A stretch of DNA of 15,797 nt from Actinomycetota bacterium (lineage in GTDB: Bacteria; Actinomycetota; Thermoleophilia; UBA2241), in contig JAAYBE010000063.1 in the NCBI GenBank assembly GCA_012719015.1, forward strand, positions 1-15,797, written 5' to 3'. How positions within the stretch are numbered: the first letter of the stretch is position 1; each line of letters starts with the position of its first letter. Both the position numbers and the translations under genes were made by a program. The notes under the pieces are model-generated. The model worked only from the letters and a program-made list of their open reading frames with translations. It was not told where the DNA came from and did no database searches. Below, piece after piece: positions 6,843 to 13,206 of this stretch.

Positions 6843-7883
6843 TCAGCCCGCGTGGAGCGTGCGCCCCACGGCCGCGATCGCCGCCTCGACGTCGTCGTCG
6901 TCGACGTCGAGATGCGTGACGAAGCGCACCGACCACGGCGCCTCGTCGAGACACAGCACGCCCTGCGCGGCGAGACGTCGCACGAGGTCGGCGGCCGGCA
7001 CGCCGGCCCCCCGTGTGCCGGCGAACACCATGTTGGTCTGCACGCCGGCGAGGTCGATCTCGAGGCCGGGCAGCTCTGCGAGGCCCTGCGCGAGGCGACG
7101 GGCGCGCCGGTGGTCGTCGGCCAGACGCGCGATGTGATGCCGTAGCGCGTGGAGGCCGCCGGCTGCGACGATGCCGGCCTGCCGCATGCCGCCGCCGAAC
7201 ACCTTTCGGGCGCGCGCCGCCGCCGGCACCACGTCCGCGTCCATGACCAGCACCGAGCCCACCGGCGCCCCGAGCCCTTTGGAGAGGCAGATGCTCACCG
7301 TGTCGAAGGGCGCCGCATACTCGGCGGCGCTGACGCCCGTCGCCGCGACGGCGTTGAACAGCCGGGCCCCGTCGAGGTGCATGCGCAGATCGTGGCGGTC
7401 GCAGAAGGCACGCACGTCCGCGATGTGCTCCATGGGGATGACCGCACCGCCGCAGTGGTTGTGCGTCTGCTCGAGACAGACGAGACGGGTCGGCGCCCAG
7501 TGGACGTCGGCGTCGGTGTGGACGTACTCCTCCATCTTCTCGAGGTCGAGTGTCCCGTCCGGCGAGTCGAAGACCCGCAGCTGCACCTGGCTCAGCGCCG
7601 ACGCCGCGCCCTGTTCGTAGAAGACGATGTGCGCCTGGGCGTGAAGGAACACCTCGTCGCCACGCCCCGTGAGCGCCCGTACCGCCGCCTGGTTGCACAT
7701 CGTGCCGGAAGGGAAGTAGAGCGCGGCCGCCTTGCCGAGCAGGCGTGCCGCCTCGTCCTGCAACGCGAGCACCGTGGGGTCGTCGCCGAGTACGTCGTCA
7801 CCGACCTCCGCCTCGAGCATCGCCGCCCGCATCTCCGGGGTCGGCCGCGTGACGGTGTCGCTGCGCAGGTCCACGGGCTTCAT
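6843..7883 (-). CDS. ltaE: Low-specificity L-threonine aldolase (PLP-dependent)
   Basis: A 346-residue fold-type I PLP enzyme that cleaves L-threonine or L-allo-threonine to glycine and acetaldehyde, and may act on other beta-hydroxy amino acids. The start is typical (DLRSDTVTRPTPEM, 5-18; GDDVLGDDPTV, 28-38). PSGTM at 58-62 binds the cofactor phosphate. HAQAH near 81-85 supplies the His that stacks on PLP. EQTHNHCGG is at 139-146, DGARLFNA at 171-178, and CLSKGLGAPVGS at 199-210 holds the PLP-binding Lys202. Length and motif order are those of a complete enzyme. Its ATG overlaps the TGA of the upstream transglutaminase-like gene (ATGA), so translation is probably coupled. Stereospecificity cannot be judged from sequence. 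Confidence 0.93.
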   Translation of the reverse strand: MKPVDLRSDTVTRPTPEMRAAMLEAEVGDDVLGDDPTVLALQDEAARLLGKAAALYFPSGTMCNQAAVRALTGRGDEVFLHAQAHIVFYEQGAASALSQVQLRVFDSPDGTLDLEKMEEYVHTDADVHWAPTRLVCLEQTHNHCGGAVIPMEHIADVRAFCDRHDLRMHLDGARLFNAVAATGVSAAEYAAPFDTVSICLSKGLGAPVGSVLVMDADVVPAAARARKVFGGGMRQAGIVAAGGLHALRHHIARLADDHRRARRLAQGLAELPGLEIDLAGVQTNMVFAGTRGAGVPAADLVRRLAAQGVLCLDEAPWSVRFVTHLDVDDDDVEAAIAAVGRTLHAG

Positions 7884-8671
7884 GGGCGCGTCTCCTCAGC
7901 CGGCGTGACGGATCCGGCAGAGCCTATCGCAGGCCGGCCGGCGCGCCGAACCGTTGCGCCCAGGGCGCACCGACGTCCTCCGGCTGCGGCCTGCCGACAC
8001 CGTGGCGAACGACCGGCGCGACGGTGGAGCGGGGCCGCGGCCCGAGTGTCATCCAGAGCTCCACGGCCCGCGCTCATCAGCCGGACGGACGCGTTCCAGA
8101 GCGCCACGAGCAGCAGGCCGACGACGAGCGACACCACCCGCCCCACCGGCGCCGGCGTCCAATAGATCGCCAGCTGGTCCGAGAGCTCACGCCCGAGGTG
8201 GAAGTCCCTCGGCCAGCGGAGGAAGAATCGCCCGTCCTCGACGCCGGCGACCTGCACCGCGGCGTTCTCCTGCGCGGTGGCCCGCTTGCCGGGGTAATCC
8301 ACCCAGATGTGGTTGAGGCTCAGGCGCAGTTCGTTGGGGATGCCCTTCGCGGTCAGGATGCTCGCCAGGACCAACGCCCGGCTCTCGCAGTCGCCGCGCC
8401 CGGCGGCGACCGCCTCTTCGGTGGTCGGGAAGTACCACGGCACTCCGGCCGACTGCCAGTCGTAGGCGTACGGCACGAGGCGTCCCACCACGTGCGCCTC
8501 GACGACGCGCGGGTCGTCCGGCAGGGCAGCCGCCATTGAGGTCACCGCCTCGGGCAGGATGCGCGGACGGACCGCGTTGCGCACGCTGCGCACGAGGAGT
8601 CCCGGATCCGGATACAGGCTCACGAGGATCCAGGCCGCAGCGAGGAAGACGAGGGCGCGACGCGACAACAT
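7880..8671 (-). CDS. Membrane-anchored transglutaminase-like domain protein
   Basis: A 263-residue protein of unknown role. A hydrophobic N-terminal segment (about 7-20) and a second one (about 178-196) suggest that the middle domain lies outside the membrane. The middle matches the transglutaminase/cysteine-protease fold: GDCESRALVLASIL holds the candidate nucleophile Cys95, and LNHIWVDYP supplies His121 and Asp125, giving a complete Cys-His-Asp set. The residues after about 203 are Arg/Ala-rich and low in complexity, unlike a folded domain, and could be a poorly conserved tail or the product of a frameshift. There is no clear Shine-Dalgarno site before the ATG (8669-8671), but a -10-like TATCAT lies only 10 nt upstream, which would give a nearly leaderless mRNA. 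The stop overlaps the ltaE start. Confidence 0.75.
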   Translation of the reverse strand: MLSRRALVFLAAAWILVSLYPDPGLLVRSVRNAVRPRILPEAVTSMAAALPDDPRVVEAHVVGRLVPYAYDWQSAGVPWYFPTTEEAVAAGRGDCESRALVLASILTAKGIPNELRLSLNHIWVDYPGKRATAQENAAVQVAGVEDGRFFLRWPRDFHLGRELSDQLAIYWTPAPVGRVVSLVVGLLLVALWNASVRLMSAGRGALDDTRAAAPLHRRAGRSPRCRQAAAGGRRCALGATVRRAGRPAIGSAGSVTPAEETRP

Positions 8672-8681
8672 GCGTGCCGCG

Positions 8682-8687
8682 ATGATA
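8682..8687 (-). promoter_or_regulatory. Candidate -10 box giving a near-leaderless transcript
   Basis: TATCAT on the minus strand, 10 nt before the ATG of the transglutaminase-like gene, preceded by a CCCCG-GTAT-CGGGG inverted repeat (8688-8701). No good -35 box is visible at the usual distance. Confidence 0.35.
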
Positions 8688-8745
8688 CCCCGATACCGGG
8701 GAAGTTGCGCGGGCCACGCGCCGCGGACCGTCTGCGCGCACTACG

Positions 8746-8815
8746 GTGTGGGGCGCCTGGCGGCGCACCCCACGGTAGCGGGACGACGGAGTCCGTCAGG
8801 CGGTTTGCCTACGCA
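8746..8815. repeat. Tandem 70-bp hairpin-rich repeat, copy 1
   Basis: The first of two near-identical copies with a 77-bp period. It contains a long inverted repeat (GTGGGGCGCC with GGCGCACCCCAC) and a shorter GACGG/CCGTC stem. It differs from copy 2 at only a few positions, mostly in loops. It lies between guaA and the transglutaminase-like gene. Confidence 0.85.
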
Positions 8816-8822
8816 CGCAACA

Positions 8823-8892
8823 GTGTGGGGCGCCTGGCGGCACACCCCACGGCAGCGGGACGACGGCGCCCGTCAGGCGGTTTGCCTACGCC
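8823..8892. repeat. Tandem 70-bp hairpin-rich repeat, copy 2
   Basis: The second copy, directly behind the guaA stop. The outer stem (GTGTGGGGCGCC with GGCACACCCCAC) and the inner GACGG/CCGTC stem are both kept, although the loop bases differ from copy 1. On the guaA transcript the hairpins could protect or end the mRNA, but no U-run follows, so a classical terminator is not supported. Confidence 0.85.
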
Positions 8893-8894
8893 AG

Positions 8895-10451
8895 CTACTC
8901 CCACTCGATGGTGCTGGGCGGCTTGCTCGAGACGTCGTAAACCACGCGGTTGACCTCGGGCACCTCGTTGATGATGCGTGAGGCCAGTGTCTCCAGCAGG
9001 TCGTACGGGAGCTTGGCCCAGTCGGCGGTCATGGCGTCGTCACTGGTGACGGCCCTGATCGCGATGGGATAGCCGTAGGTGCGCTCGTCGCCCTGCACGC
9101 CCACACTGCGGATCACGGGCAGGATGGCGAAGCACTGCCAGAGCTCGCGGTACAGCCCCGCCTTGCGGATCTCGTCCTGCACGATCGCGTCGGCGCGCTG
9201 CAGCACGTCCACGCGCTCACGGGTGATCTCGCCGATGATACGTATGCCGAGGCCCGGCCCCGGGAACGGCTGGCGCCAGACGATGTGCTCCGGCAGTCCC
9301 AGTTCTTCGCCCACTGCCCTGACCTCGTCCTTGAACAGCCAGCGGAGCGGCTCGACCAGCTCGAGGTCCATCTTCTCCGGCAGGCCGCCCACGTTGTGGT
9401 GGCTCTTGATCTTGGCCGCCTGTCGCGTGCCGCTCTCGATGACGTCGCTGTAGAGCGTCCCTTGCACCAGGAACTTGGCGTCGGTGAGCTTGCGCGCCTG
9501 CTCCTCGAAGCAGCGGATGAACTCCTCGCCGATGATCTTGCGCTTCTGCTCGGGGTCGGTGACGCCGTGCAGCCTGGCCAGGAACCTGTCGCTGGCGTCG
9601 ACCGCGACGAGCGGGATGCCGAACGTACCCGAGAAGGTCTCGATCACACGTTCCGCCTCGCGCATGCGCATCATGCCCTGGTCGACGAACACGCAGGTGA
9701 GGCGGTCGCCGATGGCCCTGTGCATGAGCAGGGCGGCGACCGACGAGTCGACCCCGCCGGAGAGGCCGAGGATGGCCTTCGCGTCGCCGACCTGTGCGCG
9801 GATCCCGCGGACGGCCTCCTCGACCACGGCGTCAGGGGTGAAGGTGGGTTCGCACCCACAGGCCTTGTAGAGGAAGCTGCGCAGGACGTCCATGCCCCTC
9901 GGGGTATGCACCACCTCGGGGTGGAACTGCAGTGCGTAGAAGCCGCGCTCCCGGTCCTCCATGGCGGCGACCGGGGCGCCCGGCGTCGAAGCCAACACCT
10001 CGAAGCCCGGCGGGGCCGCCGTGATGCTGTCGCGATGGCTCATCCAGCACTGCTCCTCGGAGCGCATGCTCTCGAGGATGAGGCCCTTCCTGTGCACCGT
10101 GAGGGTCGTTTTGCCGAACTCGCTGGTCCCGGTGCGTGCCACCGTCCCGCCGAGCTCGAGGGCGAGGCTCTGCGCGCCGTAGCAGATGCCGAGCACCGGG
10201 ATGCCGAGCTCGAACAGGCCGGGGTCGACCCGCGGGGCGTCGTCGACGTAGACGCCCATGGGTCCGCCGGACAGGATGATGCCCTTGGGAGCGTAGCTCC
10301 TGATGCGGTCGAGGGACGCGTCGTGCGGGATCAGCTCCGAGTACACCCGGCACTCGCGCACACGGCGCGCGATGAGCTGTCCGTACTGCGCCCCGTAGTC
10401 GAGGACCAGTACGGTGTCGAACCCCTTGACCTGTGGCGGACCCTCTGTCAT
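8895..10451 (-). CDS. guaA: GMP synthase (glutamine-hydrolysing)
   Basis: A 518-residue enzyme that converts XMP to GMP using ATP and glutamine, the last step of de novo guanylate synthesis. The class I glutamine amidotransferase domain comes first (residues 10-195), with nucleophile Cys90 in GICYGAQ and His177/Glu179 in FHPEV. The PP-loop ATP pyrophosphatase domain follows, with LSGGVDSS at 230-237. The dimerisation domain ends in the family's canonical TIEWE. The start ATG has AGGAGG 4 nt upstream. The gene lies 53 nt downstream of guaB3 in the same direction, probably in one operon. The stop codon is TAG, and a second in-frame TAG follows two codons later. This is notable because TAG encodes pyrrolysine in other genes of this window. 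Confidence 0.97.
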   Translation of the reverse strand: MTEGPPQVKGFDTVLVLDYGAQYGQLIARRVRECRVYSELIPHDASLDRIRSYAPKGIILSGGPMGVYVDDAPRVDPGLFELGIPVLGICYGAQSLALELGGTVARTGTSEFGKTTLTVHRKGLILESMRSEEQCWMSHRDSITAAPPGFEVLASTPGAPVAAMEDRERGFYALQFHPEVVHTPRGMDVLRSFLYKACGCEPTFTPDAVVEEAVRGIRAQVGDAKAILGLSGGVDSSVAALLMHRAIGDRLTCVFVDQGMMRMREAERVIETFSGTFGIPLVAVDASDRFLARLHGVTDPEQKRKIIGEEFIRCFEEQARKLTDAKFLVQGTLYSDVIESGTRQAAKIKSHHNVGGLPEKMDLELVEPLRWLFKDEVRAVGEELGLPEHIVWRQPFPGPGLGIRIIGEITRERVDVLQRADAIVQDEIRKAGLYRELWQCFAILPVIRSVGVQGDERTYGYPIAIRAVTSDDAMTADWAKLPYDLLETLASRIINEVPEVNRVVYDVSSKPPSTIEWE

Positions 10452-10504
10452 TGCGCCTCCTCGACGGTCTCAGGCCGGAGCGGGCGATCTGCGCACGGGC
10501 GGGC

Positions 10505-11662
10505 TCAGCCCATCCCGACGTCCTGCTCCTTCTGCAGCTTCTTGCCCTCGGTCATCAGCGCGGGGGCGACCATGACCTCGGCCTTCTGGAACGAGCTCAG
10601 CGTCTCGTAGCCACAGGTGGCCATGCTCGTGCGCAGCGCGCCGAACAGATTGCGGGTCCCGTCGTTCTCGTGCGCAGGGCCGAGCAGGATCTCGCGCAGC
10701 GTGCCCTTGCGGCCCGCCTTGACACGGGTGCCCCGCGGAAGCTCGGGATGGAACGTCGCCATGCCCCAGTGGTAGCCGCGGCCCGGCGCCTCGTCGGCGG
10801 CCGCCAGCGGCGAACCGATCATGACGGCGTCGGCGCCGAGGGCGATGGCCTTGCTCACGTCGCCGCCGGTGCGCATGCCGCCGTCGGCGATGACGTCGCA
10901 GTATTCGCCGGTCTCGAGCAGGTGCTGCACCCGCGCGGCCGCGGCGTCGGCGATCGCCGTCGCCTGGGGCACGCCGATGCCGAGCACGCCGCGTGTCGTG
11001 CAGGCGTGGCCCGGACCGACGCCGACGAGCACTCCCACGGCCCCCGTGCGCATCAGGTGCAAGGTGGTCGCGTAACTCGCCACGCCGCCGACGACGACCG
11101 GCACCGGACAGTCCCTGATGAAGCGCTTGAGGTCGAGGGGCTCCGTCCTGGCGCTGACGTGCTCGGCCGAGACGACGGTGCCCTGGACGACCAGCACGTC
11201 GAGGCCGGCGTCGAGCGCGACCTGGTAGAACTCCTCCACGCGCTGCGGCGTCAGGGAGGCGGCGGCCAGCACGCCGCCCTCCTTGATCTCCTTGACGCGC
11301 CGCGCGATGAGCTCGGGCTTGATCGGCTCCCGGTAGATCTCCTGCATGGCACGTGTCGCCGTCTCCGTGGGGAGCGCGGCGATGCGGTCCAGTTGCTCGT
11401 CGGCGTCCTCGTAGCGGGTCTGGACGCCCTCCAGATTGAGCACGGCGAGGCCGCCCAGCCGGCCCATGGTGACGGCGAAGGCGGGGTCGACCACGCCGTC
11501 CATGGCCGAGGCGAGACACGGCAGCTCGAGGGTGTGCGGACCGAGCTTCCAGGTGATGTCCACGTCCTGGGCGTCACGGGTGCGCCGGCTGGGCACGATG
11601 GCGATGTCGTCGAACCCGTACGCCCGGCGGCCCTTCTTGCCACGGCCGATCTCTACTTCCAT
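10505..11662 (-). CDS. guaB3: GuaB3-family IMP dehydrogenase
   Basis: A 385-residue member of the GuaB3 branch of the IMP dehydrogenase/GMP reductase family, presumed to oxidise IMP to XMP. It opens with the GuaB3-type EIGRGKKGRRAY and VPSRRTRDAQDVD. The TIM-barrel carries the phosphate-binding ADGGMRTGGD (about 267-276) and the catalytic-loop Cys221 in GHACTTRGVLGIG. There is no CBS pair, as expected for GuaB3 and unlike canonical GuaB (about 490 residues). The ATG at 11660-11662 is chosen because AGGAGG lies 5 nt upstream. A longer frame beginning at 11794 starts inside the promoter and is rejected. Biochemical activity of GuaB3 is established in some bacteria and uncertain in others. The gene sits directly before guaA. 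Confidence 0.93.
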   Translation of the reverse strand: MEVEIGRGKKGRRAYGFDDIAIVPSRRTRDAQDVDITWKLGPHTLELPCLASAMDGVVDPAFAVTMGRLGGLAVLNLEGVQTRYEDADEQLDRIAALPTETATRAMQEIYREPIKPELIARRVKEIKEGGVLAAASLTPQRVEEFYQVALDAGLDVLVVQGTVVSAEHVSARTEPLDLKRFIRDCPVPVVVGGVASYATTLHLMRTGAVGVLVGVGPGHACTTRGVLGIGVPQATAIADAAAARVQHLLETGEYCDVIADGGMRTGGDVSKAIALGADAVMIGSPLAAADEAPGRGYHWGMATFHPELPRGTRVKAGRKGTLREILLGPAHENDGTRNLFGALRTSMATCGYETLSSFQKAEVMVAPALMTEGKKLQKEQDVGMG

Positions 11663-11701
11663 GCGATCCTCCTGACAGGGGCGCGATGCGGGATATGAGA
11701 A

Positions 11702-11729
11702 AGACCCGGGCACGGACGTCCCCGGGTCT
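11702..11729 (-). terminator. Terminator-like hairpin in the guaB3 leader (possible attenuator)
   Basis: A 9-bp perfect stem, AGACCCGGG (11702-11710) with CCCGGGTCT (11721-11729), and a 10-nt loop. On the minus strand it is followed by TTCTC, a short U-rich run. It lies downstream of the predicted guaB3 promoter and 40 nt before the start codon. It could therefore end transcripts coming from the kinase gene, or attenuate guaB3-guaA itself. An upstream CACGGA (minus strand, 11736-11741) is complementary to TCCGTG in the loop and could form a competing structure. Confidence 0.6.
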
Positions 11730-11778
11730 CTGAACTCCGTGAATCGTGTCTCGCCGGCAGCGGTGACAACGTGGATCG

Positions 11779-11807
11779 ACTTTACCAGCGGCAAAACCCA
11801 CGGTCAA
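11779..11807 (-). promoter_or_regulatory. Predicted guaB3-guaA promoter
   Basis: On the minus strand TTGACC (11802-11807), a 17-nt spacer and TAAAGT (11779-11784). These are good matches with ideal spacing, in the gap between the kinase gene and guaB3. The expected start point is near 11772, giving a leader of about 110 nt. Confidence 0.7.
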
Positions 11808-11855
11808 CGCGCTGCCGGGCCGGCGTGGCACGATCGCACGACCGCCCGGCGGTGA

Positions 11856-12809
11856 TCAGGACCCGGGGCTGAGCTCCTCGACCTCCGCGCTCTCCAGGAG
11901 CTCGTCCGCGAGCGCCGCGTCGAGCACGCCGGCGCCGTAGCGCTGCGTGTTGGCGGCGCCGGCGGCCAGCCCGTACCGCAGGCACTCGGCGAGGTCCAAT
12001 TTGCGGAAGCGCGCGCTCACGAACCCCGCCAGGAAGGCGTCGCCCGAGCCGACCGTGCTGACGACGTGCTCGAGCCGGACCACCGAGGCGCGGAAGACGC
12101 GCTGTTTGCGCCCCACCTGGAAGCGGGCGACGCACCCGTGCCGCGTCTTGATGATGCTGTTGCGCGCCCCCATCTCGCACACGATGCGCGTGGCATCGAC
12201 CAGGTCGTGGTCGTCGTGGAACTCGTGCCCGACCAGGTCCTCGGCCTCGCGGAGGTTGGGCGCCACGAGACTAGGCCGCCCCCGCACGCCGCGACGCAGC
12301 GGCTCGCCGGCGCTGTCCAGCGCCATGAAGCAGCGGTGCCGGCGGATCCGGCCCAGCACCGTCGCGTAGAAGTCCTCCGAGACCTTGCGCGGCAACGACC
12401 CGGCGAGGATGATGAAGCGGGCGCCGCGGGCGAGGTAGTCGATCTTGTCGAGCAGGGCGGCGGTCTCGTCCTCGGTGACCACGGGCCCGTACTCCACGAC
12501 CTCGGTCTGCTTCATCGTGGTGGGGTCGACCACCGCGGTCGAGGTGCGCGACTCTCCGGCGATGTGCACGAAGTCGTTGAGGATGTTCTCGCGCTGCAGG
12601 CCCTCGACGATGAGCTGGCCCGCGCGTCCGCCGACCAGTCCGGTCGCCACGACGGGCTCGCCGAGCGTCTTGAGCGCGCGGGCGATGTTGACGCCCTTGC
12701 CGCCCGGGAGGGTGAGACTCTCGCTGGCGCGGTGCCGGAACCCGGTCTCGAAGTTGGGGACGGTGAGGGTCTTGTCGACCGCGGCGTTGGGCGTGACGGT
12801 GATGATCAC
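11856..12809 (-). CDS. PfkB-family hexose kinase (1-phosphofructokinase-like)
   Basis: A 317-residue ribokinase-superfamily sugar kinase, closest in pattern to 1-phosphofructokinase and tagatose-6-phosphate kinase, which phosphorylate fructose-1-phosphate or a related sugar phosphate with ATP. The N-terminal substrate motif reads LPGGKGVNIARAL (34-46). The ATP/anion-hole motif reads STVGSGDAFLAGF (251-263), with Asp257 as the catalytic base. ILAGSLP (134-140) is also typical. The start is GTG at 12807-12809 with GGAGG 6 nt upstream. No PTS components or DeoR-type regulator are adjacent, so a role in fructose use is not shown by context. The gene lies upstream of guaB3 in the same direction but is separated from it by a promoter and a hairpin. 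Confidence 0.87.
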   Translation of the reverse strand: MIITVTPNAAVDKTLTVPNFETGFRHRASESLTLPGGKGVNIARALKTLGEPVVATGLVGGRAGQLIVEGLQRENILNDFVHIAGESRTSTAVVDPTTMKQTEVVEYGPVVTEDETAALLDKIDYLARGARFIILAGSLPRKVSEDFYATVLGRIRRHRCFMALDSAGEPLRRGVRGRPSLVAPNLREAEDLVGHEFHDDHDLVDATRIVCEMGARNSIIKTRHGCVARFQVGRKQRVFRASVVRLEHVVSTVGSGDAFLAGFVSARFRKLDLAECLRYGLAAGAANTQRYGAGVLDAALADELLESAEVEELSPGS

Positions 12810-12840
12810 GGCTGCCCTCCAGAAGTGGCCCGTGCGAGAA

Positions 12841-12866
12841 GGCCGGCGCGCCGCGCAGCGCCGGCC
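12841..12866. repeat. Strong inverted repeat in the kinase leader
   Basis: GGCCGGCGC (12841-12849) is perfectly complementary to GCGCCGGCC (12858-12866), with an 8-nt loop. It lies between the predicted leftward promoter and the kinase start, about 30 nt before the GTG. In the minus-strand transcript it is followed by TTCTC, a weak U-run, so it might attenuate the kinase gene. Confidence 0.5.
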
Positions 12867-12879
12867 CTCGGCGCCGCCC

Positions 12880-12888
12880 AGTATAGCA
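12880..12888 (-). promoter_or_regulatory. Predicted extended -10 promoter of the kinase gene
   Basis: TGCTATACT on the minus strand fits an extended -10 element (TGnTATAAT). No good -35 is present at 17 nt. It lies back to back with the rightward Mg operon promoter, and the two are only about 15 bp apart. Confidence 0.5.
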
Positions 12889-12899
12889 CCGCACCCGCC

Positions 12900-12928
12900 T
12901 TGACACTGCCGGGAAGCGGCGGTACGTT
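12900..12928 (+). promoter_or_regulatory. Predicted promoter of the M-box / Mg transporter operon
   Basis: TTGACA (12900-12905), a 17-nt spacer and TACGTT (12923-12928). The expected start point is near 12935, just before the riboswitch. The -35 box is perfect. Confidence 0.68.
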
Positions 12929-12952
12929 CAGCAGGCGTCGGTCAGACGCGAC

Positions 12953-13114
12953 GTTCCTCGTTAGGTGAGGCTCCGGCACACATAGAGGCCGTTGCCCGGA
13001 AACGTCCAGAGACGCCAACGGGTAGGACAGGCACTACCGGCACAAGGTTTTGCCCGAAACGGCTGAGGCCCTGACCTCTACGGTGTGTTGTGCCAAAGCT
13101 GCGACGAGTGAGGA
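12953..13114 (+). ncRNA. M-box (ykoK leader) magnesium riboswitch
   Basis: A cis-acting Mg2+-sensing RNA leader. The conserved blocks occur in the right order and spacing: TTAGGTGAGGCTCC (12961-12974), TGCCCGGAAACGTC (12993-13006), AGAGACGCCAACGGGTA (13008-13024), then the 3' block GTGCCAAAGCTGCGACGAG (13090-13108). The closing stem P1 can form between CTCGT (12957-12961) and ACGAG (13104-13108), extended by TCCTC/GAGGA-type pairing. These blocks match the M-box upstream of mgtE in Bacillus subtilis as I recall it. High Mg2+ compacts the fold and should shut off the genes behind it. Boundaries are approximate to a few bases. Confidence 0.92.
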
Positions 13115-13206
13115 TCACCCCCTCCGCGTGCGCGCTCGGAGCCTCCCCGCGAGGAGTGGTCTACGCACGTCTGGCGACCGTCGGCGACGGAAGGGAGGTG
13201 AGGCCT
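13115..13206 (+). promoter_or_regulatory. Expression platform of the M-box, likely translational
   Basis: About 90 nt between the aptamer and the start codon. No hairpin with a U-run is visible, so an intrinsic terminator is not supported. CCTCCC (13142-13147) is perfectly complementary to GGGAGG (13193-13198) in the Shine-Dalgarno site, and CCGTC-ggc-GACGG makes a small hairpin just before it. Sequestration of the ribosome-binding site is therefore the likely switch (inference). Confidence 0.45.
13193..13200 (+). promoter_or_regulatory. Shine-Dalgarno site that sets the start of the MgtE-N/CBS protein
   Basis: GGGAGGTG lies 6-7 nt before GTG 13207-13209. It decides the start against an in-frame GTG at 13090 that lies inside the riboswitch. 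Confidence 0.8.

Noticed and set aside
5922..7145. A 407-residue plus-strand frame behind the rightward promoter
   Set aside because: It is antisense to tetR and ltaE and has no domain signature. Its Arg/Gly/Val/Asp-rich composition follows from the opposite strand.
8746..8892. A CRISPR array
   Set aside because: There are only two long repeats of 70 bp with a 7-bp gap, no short regular repeats with unique spacers, and no cas genes.
10505..11662. Canonical GuaB
   Set aside because: The protein is about 100 residues too short, lacks the CBS pair and begins with GuaB3-type motifs.
11663..11794. Longer N-terminus of GuaB3 starting at 11794
   Set aside because: The TTG start lies in the spacer of the predicted promoter and the extension crosses the leader hairpin. 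ATG 11662 has AGGAGG and gives the normal GuaB3 N-terminus.
13090..13206. Longer N-terminus of the MgtE-N/CBS protein starting at 13090
   Set aside because: That start lies inside the conserved 3' part of the M-box and has no ribosome-binding site, whereas GTG 13207 has GGGAGGTG at ideal spacing.
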